Below, piece after piece: positions 48,222 through 55,547 of a stretch of DNA of 64,000 nt. The position numbers and the translations under genes are program-made. The DNA lies in assembly GCF_029626265.1 (NCBI RefSeq), contig NZ_JARUBN010000001.1:310001-374000 (forward strand), given 5' to 3'. The stretch is from Micromonospora sp. WMMD1102 (GTDB taxonomy: Bacteria; Actinomycetota; Actinomycetes; Mycobacteriales; Micromonosporaceae). How positions within the stretch are numbered: the stretch's first letter is position 1; every line of letters starts with the position of its first letter. The notes under the pieces were generated by a model. It saw only the letters and a list, made by a program, of their open reading frames with translations. It did not search any database and had not been told where the DNA came from.

Positions 48222-48944
48222 ATGTGCGGCAGGTACGCCACCACCCGGAGCGCGGCCGATCTGAGCGCCCTCTTCGAGGCGTTCGACGAGACCGGTGGCC
48301 GGCTCGCCGCCGACTACAACGTGGCGCCGACCGATCCGGTGCCGGTCGTGCGGCGCGACGTCGACTCGGACCCTCCGGTGCTCTCGGTGGCCCGCTGGGG
48401 GTTGCTGCCGCACTGGGCGAAGGACACCCGGGGTGCGGCCCGCATGATCAACGCTCGCGCGGAGACGGTCGCCACCACCCGGGCGTACGCGCAGTCGTTC
48501 GCCCGGCGCCGCTGCCTCGTCCCGGCCGACGGCTGGTACGAGTGGGTCCGCCGGGACGGCGGCAAGCAGGCGTACTTCATGACTCCGCGCGACGGTGGGG
48601 TGCTCGCCTTCGCCGGTCTCTGGTCGCGTTGGCACGGCGCCGGCGAACCACTGCTGACCACGAGTGTGGTCACCACGGCCGCCCTCGGCGAACTGGCCCT
48701 GGTGCACGACCGGATGCCGCTGCTGCTGCCCCGGGACCGCTGGGCCGACTGGCTCGACGGCGACGACGACCCGGCCGTGCTGCTCGCGCCGCCGGACGGG
48801 AAATCGCTGGCCGAGATCGAGATCCGGCCGGTCGGCAAGGCCGTCGGCGACGTCCGCAACGACGGCCCGGAACTCGTCGCCCGGGTCCCCGCCGCGCCGC
48901 TGCGAGCGTTACCAGAAGGGCCGATGGCGACGACGCTGTTCTGA
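48222..48944 (+). CDS. SOS-response-associated (SRAP/YedK) DNA-crosslinking protein
   Basis: A 240-residue SRAP protein. Cys2 in MCGRYATT is the catalytic residue that forms a thiazolidine link to abasic sites in single-stranded DNA. Asn is in YNVAPTDPVPVV, Glu in INARAETV, and His in ALVHDRMPLLL; all catalytic positions are present. Homologous to Rv3226c and human HMCES. TAGCGT (48209-48214) lies 7 nt before ATG 48222, so leaderless. Divergent from aroA. Confidence 0.95.
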   Translation: MCGRYATTRSAADLSALFEAFDETGGRLAADYNVAPTDPVPVVRRDVDSDPPVLSVARWGLLPHWAKDTRGAARMINARAETVATTRAYAQSFARRRCLVPADGWYEWVRRDGGKQAYFMTPRDGGVLAFAGLWSRWHGAGEPLLTTSVVTTAALGELALVHDRMPLLLPRDRWADWLDGDDDPAVLLAPPDGKSLAEIEIRPVGKAVGDVRNDGPELVARVPAAPLRALPEGPMATTLF

Positions 48945-49032
48945 ACACGGAACCGCGCATTTGCCTGCACCGATTTGTCACCGTTCGGGGTGGAACGTCG
49001 GCGGGACTTTTCCACACCTTTGCTGAGAGCAC

Positions 49033-49062
49033 TTGTCACGCATCGTGTTGGTGCGATAGAAC
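49033..49062 (+). promoter_or_regulatory. Possible promoter of WhiB-like gene
   Basis: TTGTCA (49033-49038) and TAGAAC (49057-49062) with an 18-nt spacer lie about 80 nt before the WhiB start. Confidence 0.45.
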
Positions 49063-49144
49063 ACAGCGCCGACAGTGGGTGTCGGCTCGCACCGGGCGAG
49101 CGGCACTCACCGATCTTCGTCGGTCCCACGGGGGAGGTGGGTGA

Positions 49145-49549
49145 ATGACACGGGCGCGGATGCCACGCCCGCACGAGGTTGCCGCGGCACGACGAGACCC
49201 GAGATTGCTTCGGGCTCTGAGCGAGCGGCGCCTGGACGATGCCTGGCGTACCCGGGGGGTGTGCCAGAGCGTGGACCCGGAAACGTTTTTCCCGGCGCCC
49301 AGCGAGCCGGCCGATTCGGCCGTCGCGCTGTGCCGGACCTGTGACGTGCAGGGCCCCTGCCTCGCCTGGGCACTCGAGGTGGGCGACTGCCACGGTGTCT
49401 GGGGGGCGACCACACCCCGTGAACGCCGGGCGATGTTGGTGGCCTGGCGGGACCAGGTGGAGCACGATCCGGACGCGGTCGGCGACGCCGGGCCGCCGGT
49501 CCGGGACCGCCTGCTGACCCTCGTACCGCTCAGTTCGAGCCGCCGCTGA
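49145..49549 (+). CDS. WhiB-family iron-sulfur protein, divergent
   Basis: A 134-residue WhiB protein. Cluster cysteines C40, C63, C66 and C72 keep the WhiB spacing (GVCQSVDPETFFP; CRTCDVQGPC). The turn is GVWGA (84-88) instead of the usual GVWGG, and an additional cysteine C82 precedes it. N-terminal 30 residues and a 35-residue C-terminal extension are longer than in WhiB1 or WblE. No AT-hook. The ribosome site GGGAGGTGG precedes ATG 49145. Which Wbl class it belongs to is unclear. Confidence 0.9.
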   Translation: MTRARMPRPHEVAAARRDPRLLRALSERRLDDAWRTRGVCQSVDPETFFPAPSEPADSAVALCRTCDVQGPCLAWALEVGDCHGVWGATTPRERRAMLVAWRDQVEHDPDAVGDAGPPVRDRLLTLVPLSSSRR

Positions 49550-49649
49550 CCGTCCACCGGCGTACCCGGATCGCAGTCACGCCGGGTCACCTGGACGGGT
49601 GGGGCGGCGATCCGGGCTCGGCCGACCGGCGTTGCCATACAGTGGCGCC

Positions 49650-50264
49650 GTGCGGCACGGTGACGAGATCGACACTCCACGCGGCCCAGCCCGGGTGGAC
49701 GTCGACCTGCCGGGCTCCGAGCCGACGACCCTGCTGGTGCTCGGGCACGGTGCGGGCGGCAGCGTGGACGCGCCGGACCTGGTGGCGCTGCGCGGGGCGG
49801 CGGTCGCGGCCGGGGTCACGGTGGCCAGGGTCACCCAGCCGTACCGGGTGGCCGGGCGGCGGGCGCCCGCTCCGGCCGGGCAGCTCGACGAGGCGTGGGT
49901 GGCGGTCGTCACCGCACTGCTGGACCGGTGGCCCTCGACCCGCACGCTCGTCGTCGGCGGCCGGTCCAGCGGTGCCCGGGTCGCCTGCCGGACCGCCGGC
50001 ACCGTGGGCGCTTCGGCAGTGGTGGCGCTCGCGTTCCCACTGCATCCGCCGGGCCGGCCGGAGCGGTCCCGGGCGGCGGAGCTGCGCACCGGGCTGCCGA
50101 CCCTGGTGCTCAACGGTGATCGGGACCCGTTCGGGATACCGGCCCCGGGGCCGGGCGTCCGGGTCGAGGTGCGGCCCGGCGAACGGCACGACCTGCGCGT
50201 CGACCCGGCAGGCACGGCCGAACTGGTGCTCGACTGGCTCCGCGGGCATGGCTGGGCGGCCTGA
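49650..50264 (+). CDS. Alpha/beta hydrolase (KANL3/Tex30-like)
   Basis: A 204-residue hydrolase-fold protein. It has LLVLGHGAGG (oxyanion loop), TLVVGGRSSGARVAC (nucleophile elbow G-R-S-S-G), VLNGDRDPFG (Asp strand) and the final GERHDLRVD (His), so the triad is complete. Small size and motifs match the KANL3/Tex30 group. GTG 49650 has TACAGT 6 nt upstream, consistent with leaderless expression. The last 50 nt of the gene are duplicated downstream (see repeat). Confidence 0.8.
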   Translation: MRHGDEIDTPRGPARVDVDLPGSEPTTLLVLGHGAGGSVDAPDLVALRGAAVAAGVTVARVTQPYRVAGRRAPAPAGQLDEAWVAVVTALLDRWPSTRTLVVGGRSSGARVACRTAGTVGASAVVALAFPLHPPGRPERSRAAELRTGLPTLVLNGDRDPFGIPAPGPGVRVEVRPGERHDLRVDPAGTAELVLDWLRGHGWAA

Positions 50265-50424
50265 GCGGCCGGGCTCGGGCTGAGCCGCTGTGCTCGACGC
50301 GGCTGCGTGAGCGTGGCCGACGGCCGAACTGGTGCTCGACTGGCTCCGCGGGCATGGCTGGGCGGCCTGAGCGGCCGGGCTCGGGCTGAGCCGCCGTGCT
50401 CGACGGGCTGCGTGAGCGTGGCCG
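50215..50424. repeat. 106-bp tandem duplication over hydrolase gene end
   Basis: Unit 1 at 50215-50320 and unit 2 at 50321-50424 differ by one substitution (CGCTG/CGCCG) and one base missing (GACGCGG/GACGGG). Unit 1 covers the last 16 codons and stop of the hydrolase; unit 2 is a non-coding copy. Indicates a recent tandem duplication. Confidence 0.9.
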
Positions 50425-50642
50425 GGCGGCTGACCGGCCGGGCCGGCCGCTGGGCCGAGGCCGCGCCGGCCCGGCCGTTTCTGTCGTAGCAGGGTGATCG
50501 TTGCTCCAACTGATGCCGGACGCCACAGACGATGCGCGAATCGGACGTGGCGCCCGGTTTCATCCTCCCAGGCCCTTCCTGGTCCCAGCCGTGGACGGTC
50601 CGCCTCGGATCGGTCACGGCGGGGCCAGGGATGGGGGGTGCC

Positions 50643-50668
50643 GGAATGCCCCGCCCGGCGCGGCGGTT
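50643..50668 (+). promoter_or_regulatory. SigR-type promoter of sigR
   Basis: GGAAT (50643-50647), 18 nt, then GTT (50666-50668) is an exact match to the SigR/SigH consensus GGAAT-N18/19-GTT. The transcript would start about 8 nt later and include GTG 50711. This gives autoregulation of the sigma factor. Confidence 0.85.
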
Positions 50669-50710
50669 ACAACTCCCGGAAGCCAGTGAAGCCACAAGGG
50701 GGTTTGCCCG

Positions 50711-51562
50711 GTGTCGACCGAGACACGGAGCCTGGAGTACGACCGCGGCGCGCGGTCACCGGATCGGCGGCGGAACGGCCCGCCCACCCGGTCGTCGGAG
50801 GGCCGGCCCGGAGTGGGTACCAGCACCCTCCGAACGGAGTCGCAGCCGCGCGCTTTCCGCGTATCCTCGGCGGGACAGCCGAATAACGCTGCGGTGACGG
50901 GGAAGAAGGTCACCGCGCCGGTTCGGTACCGAGGCGAGGGAGACGGCCGGTTGACAGCGGAGAAGACGGACGAGCGCAGGGCCCGGTTCGAACGTGACGC
51001 GCTGCCCTTCGTCGACCAGTTGTACGCCGCCGGCCTGCGGATGACCCGCAACCCCGCCGACGCGGAGGACCTGGTCCAGGAGACGTTCCTGAAGGCGTTC
51101 GCCGCGTTCCACCAGTTCGAAGAGGGCACGAACCTCAAGGCGTGGCTCTACCGGATCCTGACCAACACCTACATCAACTCCTACCGGCGGCGGCAGCGGC
51201 AGCCCGTGCAGGCGCCCACCGAGGAGATCACCGACTGGCAGCTCGCCGAGGCGGAGTCGCACACCTCCAGCGGACTGCGCTCGGCCGAGACCGAGGCGCT
51301 GGACCGGCTCCCGGACACCGACGTGAAGGAGGCGTTGCAGCAGCTCCCGGAGGAGTTCCGGCTCGCCGTCTACCTCACCGACGTCGAGGGGTTCTCCTAC
51401 AAGGAGGTCGCCGACATCATGGGTACGCCGATCGGCACCGTGATGTCCCGGCTGCACCGTGGCCGGCGAAACCTACGGAAGCTGCTGGAGCGTTACGCTG
51501 CCGAGCGGGGCTTCTCGTCCGCCCCGTCGACCAGGTCCGCTGCGGCCGGCCGGGAGGTGTGA
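50711..51562 (+). CDS. sigR: ECF sigma factor SigR/SigH (oxidative and thiol stress)
   Basis: A 283-residue frame from GTG 50711. Sigma region 2: [34 protein letters not shown], given here by its ends ([26 protein letters not shown]); region 4: [19 protein letters not shown] and [16 protein letters not shown]. The core is SigR-type. The first 80 residues are a non-conserved, disordered extension. TTG 50951 with GAGGGAG 8 nt upstream gives a 203-residue form beginning [14 protein letters not shown], the normal SigR length. In Streptomyces an extended, short-lived SigR' form is made from the upstream start after induction; the same arrangement is visible here. rsrA follows 4 nt later. Confidence 0.95.
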   Translation: MSTETRSLEYDRGARSPDRRRNGPPTRSSEGRPGVGTSTLRTESQPRAFRVSSAGQPNNAAVTGKKVTAPVRYRGEGDGRLTAEKTDERRARFERDALPFVDQLYAAGLRMTRNPADAEDLVQETFLKAFAAFHQFEEGTNLKAWLYRILTNTYINSYRRRQRQPVQAPTEEITDWQLAEAESHTSSGLRSAETEALDRLPDTDVKEALQQLPEEFRLAVYLTDVEGFSYKEVADIMGTPIGTVMSRLHRGRRNLRKLLERYAAERGFSSAPSTRSAAAGREV

Positions 51563-51566
51563 GCCA

Positions 51567-51851
51567 ATGAGTTGCGGTGACCCGCACGAGACCGACTGCC
51601 GTGAGGTCCTCACCGAGGTGTATCTCTACCTCGACCTGGAGTGCGCGGACGAGCGGCGCGACCTGATCCGGAACCATCTCGACGAGTGCTCGCCCTGCCT
51701 GCGCGAGTACGGCATCGAGCAGGAGGTCAAGGCCCTGGTGGCCCGCTGCTGCGGCAACGAGACCGCACCCGCCGAGCTTCGCGAGCGGCTGCGGGTCCGG
51801 CTGGCCGAACTGGTCTTCGAGACCGACTCCCGGGAGTACCTTCCCGACTGA
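51567..51851 (+). CDS. rsrA: Zinc anti-sigma factor RsrA (mycothiol system)
   Basis: A 94-residue ZAS-family anti-sigma factor. Cys11, His37, Cys41 and Cys44 (NHLDECSPC) occupy the same numbers as the redox-sensing zinc residues of S. coelicolor RsrA. Oxidation would form a disulfide, release zinc and free SigR. The region EVYLYLDLECADERRDLI binds the sigma factor. Starts 4 nt after sigR, so the two are translationally linked. Homologous to RshA. Confidence 0.96.
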   Translation: MSCGDPHETDCREVLTEVYLYLDLECADERRDLIRNHLDECSPCLREYGIEQEVKALVARCCGNETAPAELRERLRVRLAELVFETDSREYLPD

Positions 51852-52006
51852 GCCGCCGGCCGCGCCGGTGAGATCGCCGGCCGCGTCCGTCCTCGGGCGC
51901 GGCGCCGGCGGCCGGATCGCCGGGCGGGCCGGGTGGTGGCGAGCGCTCTGCCGCGATCGCCGACCCGTCCCGTGCCCCGCCCGGCCGCTCGGGCCCGGCG
52001 CCGAAC

Positions 52007-52081
52007 TCAGGAGTTGGGGCGCTTGCCGTGGTTGGCGGAGCTCTTCTTCCGCGCCTTCTTCTTCCGTGCCTTCTTCGCCAT
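52007..52081 (-). CDS. Ribosomal protein bL37
   Basis: A 24-residue highly basic peptide, MAKKARKKKARKK followed by SSANHGKRPNS. The NHG[KR]RPN ending and length match actinobacterial bL37 of the 50S subunit. Strong GGAGGAGG ribosome site before ATG 52081. Too short for usual gene calling. It is on the minus strand between rsrA and the biotinyl protein. Confidence 0.85.
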   Translation of the reverse strand: MAKKARKKKARKKSSANHGKRPNS

Positions 52082-52259
52082 GCTGTCCTCCTCCGTCTGC
52101 CGGGGGCGGCGCCGGCAGGAGTCGCCGGCCGCCCGTTCTGCTCGCGCCGGCAATCCTTTCATGGTCCCCGGGCGACCGGCCGGCGCAGTGCCCACGCCCG
52201 TGGCCTGCGCATGATTGGATGTCGTTCGCAGGACAACGGTGACGACGAGGGGGAAACCC

Positions 52260-52475
52260 ATGGCCGAGGAGATCCGCGCCGAGATGGTGGCGAACGTCTG
52301 GAAGGTCGTGGCCTCGGCCGGCGACTCGGTGTCCGAGGGTGACACGCTGGTGATCCTGGAGTCCATGAAGATGGAGATCCCGGTGCTGGCCGAGTCCGAC
52401 GGGGTGCTCCGGGAACTGCGCGTCAACGAGGGTGACGTCGTGCAGGACGGCGACCTGATCGCCGTCATCGAGTAA
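52260..52475 (+). CDS. Biotin/lipoyl attachment domain protein (TB7.3-like)
   Basis: A 71-residue single-domain protein, MAEEIRAEMVANVWKV, with biotinylation motif ESMKMEI and acceptor K37. It equals the biotinylated protein TB7.3 (Rv3221c) next to sigH/rshA in M. tuberculosis. A GAGGGGG ribosome site precedes ATG 52260. A biotin carrier function is likely; the enzyme it serves is unknown. Confidence 0.92.
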   Translation: MAEEIRAEMVANVWKVVASAGDSVSEGDTLVILESMKMEIPVLAESDGVLRELRVNEGDVVQDGDLIAVIE

Positions 52476-52539
52476 TCGCGGCACCACCGGGCCGGCGACG
52501 AACGACCGCGGCACCACCCCGACGGAACGAGGGAACGGA

Positions 52540-53073
52540 ATGACCGACCTGCTGGTCCGGGTGGCCGAGCCGGCCGACTTCGACGCGATCGCCCGGCTCA
52601 CCGTGGCGGCGTACCGGGCGGACGGGCAACTCGACGGCGAGCACGGGTACGAACAGGTTCTCGCCGACGTACCGGCCCGGGCCGGTGCCGGTGAACTGCT
52701 GGTCGCCGCCGACAGGGCGACCGGTGAACCGCTCGGCGCGGTGCTGTTCGTGCTGCCCGGCTCGGCGTACGCCGAACTCTGCGGTGCCGGCGAGGCGGAG
52801 TTCCGGATGCTGGCGGTGGACCCCCGGGCGCAGGGCCGGGGTGTCGGCAAGGCGCTGGTCCGGGCCTGCCTGGACCGGGCGGAAGCGCAGCACTGTTCCC
52901 GGGTGGTGATCTGCGTCCGCAGCTTTTCCGCCCCGGCGCACCGGCTCTACGACGGGTTCGGCTTCGTGCGAACCCCCGACCGGGACTGGTCCCCGGCCGC
53001 CGGGGTGGACCTGTACGCGCTCCGCCTCGACCTGAACCCCGCCCCGGCCGTGCTGGCCGATCCCGGCCACTGA
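52540..53073 (+). CDS. GNAT-family N-acetyltransferase
   Basis: A 177-residue acetyltransferase. Acetyl-CoA motif A reads FRMLAVDPRAQGRGVGKALVRACL (R/Q-x2-G-x-G/A intact: QGRGVG), with motif B HRLYDGFGFVRTPD. N-terminus MTDLLVRVAEPADFDAIARL is the usual beta-1/alpha-1 start. ACGAGGGAACGG precedes ATG 52540. Substrate unknown. It follows the biotinyl gene by 64 nt. Confidence 0.9.
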   Translation: MTDLLVRVAEPADFDAIARLTVAAYRADGQLDGEHGYEQVLADVPARAGAGELLVAADRATGEPLGAVLFVLPGSAYAELCGAGEAEFRMLAVDPRAQGRGVGKALVRACLDRAEAQHCSRVVICVRSFSAPAHRLYDGFGFVRTPDRDWSPAAGVDLYALRLDLNPAPAVLADPGH

Positions 53074-53080
53074 GCCGGGC

Positions 53081-53129
53081 GGCGGGGCCAACCCGGAGGC
53101 GGGGGCCAACCCGGAGGCGGGGGCTAACC
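53081..53129. repeat. Short tandem repeat, 18-bp unit
   Basis: Two and a half copies of GGCGGGGGCCAACCCGGA (first copy one G shorter; last ends GGCTAACC). It lies between the GNAT stop and the TetR stop and overlaps the latter. Confidence 0.7.
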
Positions 53130-53702
53130 GGATCCGGCCGGAGTCTCGCCGATCCGGTCGAGCAACTCGTTGGCGACATCGAGCGCGAGTGCCTGCCGTT
53201 CCTCGCCGCTGATCTCGCCGCGCAGCGCGAAGAGACTGCCGTGTACGGCGAAGAGCGCCAGCATCGCCCGGAGCTGTCCGGCCGGTGACGGATCGGCCCG
53301 GGAGAGCAGTTCGGCGACCCGCAGCATCCGGTCCCGCATCATCTGGCCGGCGGGGTGGTGCTTGACCACCGTCCGGTTCTGCTCGAAGAACTGCATCACG
53401 CTGCGCCCGCCGTCGCCGAAGAACTCCGCGGAGTACCGGCGCAGCGTGGCCCGCCGGCCGGTGGCGTCGGCCGGCTGCTCCGCCGCCCACTCGATCAGCC
53501 GGTCGAGCCGGTCGAGCCGGTCGGCGACGAAGCTCTCGACGATGTCGTCCTTGCTCTTGAAGTGGTAGTAGAGGGCAGCCTTCGTCACGCCCAGCCGTTC
53601 GGCGATCTCCCGTAGCGAGGTTTTCTCGTAACCCTGCTCGGTGAAGAGTTCGAGCGCGACGGCCTGGATCCGGGACCGTGTGTCACCTGTGCTGCCGGTC
53701 AC
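53124..53702 (-). CDS. TetR-family repressor
   Basis: A 192-residue TetR regulator, starting (GTG) VTGSTGDTRSRIQAVALELF. The HTH is TSLREIAERLGVTKAALYYHFKSKDDI, shown by its ends here (SLREIAERLGVTKAALYYHF). The C-terminal ligand domain is variable. GTG 53702 follows GAGAGGTGG; the longer in-frame start at 53735 lies inside the operator region. It is divergent from the exporter gene, with two palindromic sites between. It probably represses both itself and the exporter, with a drug as inducer. Confidence 0.93.
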   Translation of the reverse strand: MTGSTGDTRSRIQAVALELFTEQGYEKTSLREIAERLGVTKAALYYHFKSKDDIVESFVADRLDRLDRLIEWAAEQPADATGRRATLRRYSAEFFGDGGRSVMQFFEQNRTVVKHHPAGQMMRDRMLRVAELLSRADPSPAGQLRAMLALFAVHGSLFALRGEISGEERQALALDVANELLDRIGETPAGSG

Positions 53703-53745
53703 CCGGACCACCTCTCGTAATCGCTTGACGGGCACCAGGCACCCA

Positions 53746-53788
53746 ACTTACCGTACGGCAAGTAGAATTCACTAGCCGGTCGGCAAGT
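53746..53788. promoter_or_regulatory. Two TetR-type operators
   Basis: Site 1 ACTTACCGTACGGCAAGT (53746-53763) is an 18-bp palindrome with 16 of 18 positions symmetric. Site 2 ACTAGCCGGTCGGCAAGT (53771-53788) shares the right arm CGGCAAGT and is 14 of 18 symmetric. Centres are 25 bp apart, in the 120-bp gap between tetR and the exporter gene. Confidence 0.75.
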
Positions 53789-53822
53789 AAGTGGGCCACG
53801 CGCAGGGGGAGAGAGCCTACCG

Positions 53823-55412
53823 ATGACCACCATGGCGGAAGCGCCGCAACGACCAGTCAACATCAGGGTCGTCCTCGGCGGCCTGATGATCGCGATGATG
53901 CTCGCGATGCTCGACAACATGATCGTCAGCACCGCGCTGCCGAGAATCGTCGGCGAGTTCGGCGGGCTCAACCACTTCACCTGGGTGGTCACCGCGTACG
54001 TGCTCGGCTCCACGGTCTCCACGCCGATCTGGGGCAAGCTCGGCGACCTGTACGGCCGCAAGAGCATCTTCCTCACCTCGATCCTGCTGTTCCTGTTCGG
54101 CTCGGCGCTCTGCGGGATGGCCGGGTCGCAGCTGCTCGGCGGCCCCGCCGAGGGGATGGCGGAACTGATCGCCTTCCGCGCGGTGCAGGGCCTCGGCGCG
54201 GGCGGCCTGATGGTCGGCGTGATGGCGATCATCGGCGACCTGGTCCCGCCCCGGGAGCGGGGCCGCTACCAGGGCATGATCGCCGGCATCATGGCCATCG
54301 CCATGGTGGCCGGTCCGCTGGTCGGCGGCTTCATCACCGACCACCTCTCCTGGCGCTGGGCGTTCTACGTCAACCTGCCGCTCGGCGGCGTGGCGCTGAT
54401 CCTGCTGGCCACCCGGATGCACCTGCCGAAGTACCGCACCGAGCACCGGATCGACTGGCTCGGGGCCGCGCTGCTCTCGGTCGGCATCACCGCGATCGTG
54501 CTGGTCACCACCTGGGGCGGCAACGAGTACGACTGGACCTCCGGGCAGATCCTCGGGCTGGCCGCCCTCGCCGTACTCGCGCTGGCCGGCTTCGCCCTGG
54601 TGGAGCGCCGGGTCGCCGAGCCGATCCTGCCGTTGAGCCTCTTCGCCAACCGCAACTTCGCGGTAATCTCCGTGATCGGCTTCCTGCTGGGCTTCGCGAT
54701 GTTCGGCGCGATGAACTTCCTGCCGCTCTACCAGCAGACCGTGCAGGGCGCCTCCGCCACCAACAGCGGCCTGCTGCTGCTGCCGCTGATGTTCGGCATG
54801 CTCGTGGTGTCGATCGTGGTCGGCCGAGCGATCACCAGGACCGGCCGCTACCGGGCCTTCCCGATCGTCGGCGGGATCGTGATGACCGCCGGCATGGCGC
54901 TGCTGGCCATGCTCGACGTCGACACCGGCAAGCTGGAGTCCTCGCTCTACATGATCGTGCTCGGCGTCGGGATGGGCTTTCTGATGCAGACCTCGATGCT
55001 GATCGCGCAGAACAGCGTCGAGCAGAAGGACCTCGGTGCGGCGAGCGGTGCCGCCACCTTCTTCCGGTCGATCGGCGGCTCGTTCGGCATCTCGCTCTTC
55101 GGCGCGGTCTTCGCGAACCGGCTGGCCGACTCGGCCGCCGGGCCGATGATCGCCGGCGGTGGCGAGGGCGCCGGGGTCGACCCGGCGACGCTGCGGGCAC
55201 TGCCGCCGGAACAGCAGCACGCGGTACTCGGCGGACTCGCCGACGCGATCGGGACGGTCTTCGTCTGGGCGGTGCCGTTCGCACTGGTCGTCGCGGTGCT
55301 GGCCTGGTTCGTCAAGGAGATCCCGCTGCGCGGCGGCCCGGCCGCCACGGAGGCGGCCGAGACGCCCGAGGAGCAGGCAGAGATCGCCCTGGCCCGACCA
55401 CCCGTGCGCTGA
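53823..55412 (+). CDS. DHA2-family multidrug exporter (14-TMS MFS)
   Basis: A 529-residue exporter. Motif D1-like LDNMIVSTALPRIVGEFGG follows the first helix; motif A GKLGDLYGRKSIFL; motif C GPLVGGFITDHLSWRWAFYVNLPLG in the fifth helix, given in part. Fourteen hydrophobic segments place it in the DHA2 (EmrB/QacA) group. Motif C marks antiporters. A divergent TetR and two operators control it. Ribosome site GGGGGAGAGAG before ATG 53823. Probable role: drug or toxic compound efflux. Confidence 0.93.
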   Translation: MTTMAEAPQRPVNIRVVLGGLMIAMMLAMLDNMIVSTALPRIVGEFGGLNHFTWVVTAYVLGSTVSTPIWGKLGDLYGRKSIFLTSILLFLFGSALCGMAGSQLLGGPAEGMAELIAFRAVQGLGAGGLMVGVMAIIGDLVPPRERGRYQGMIAGIMAIAMVAGPLVGGFITDHLSWRWAFYVNLPLGGVALILLATRMHLPKYRTEHRIDWLGAALLSVGITAIVLVTTWGGNEYDWTSGQILGLAALAVLALAGFALVERRVAEPILPLSLFANRNFAVISVIGFLLGFAMFGAMNFLPLYQQTVQGASATNSGLLLLPLMFGMLVVSIVVGRAITRTGRYRAFPIVGGIVMTAGMALLAMLDVDTGKLESSLYMIVLGVGMGFLMQTSMLIAQNSVEQKDLGAASGAATFFRSIGGSFGISLFGAVFANRLADSAAGPMIAGGGEGAGVDPATLRALPPEQQHAVLGGLADAIGTVFVWAVPFALVVAVLAWFVKEIPLRGGPAATEAAETPEEQAEIALARPPVR

Positions 55413-55547
55413 CCACCCGCACGCTGACCACCCGCACGGCGCCGCCTTCCACCTGGGGGCGGCGCCGTCGCGTACCCGACCAGAGCCGCCGGGCACACCC
55501 GCCCAGCCATCCCGCCACCGGCCCAGTCCTGCCGGGTGTCACCCGGC

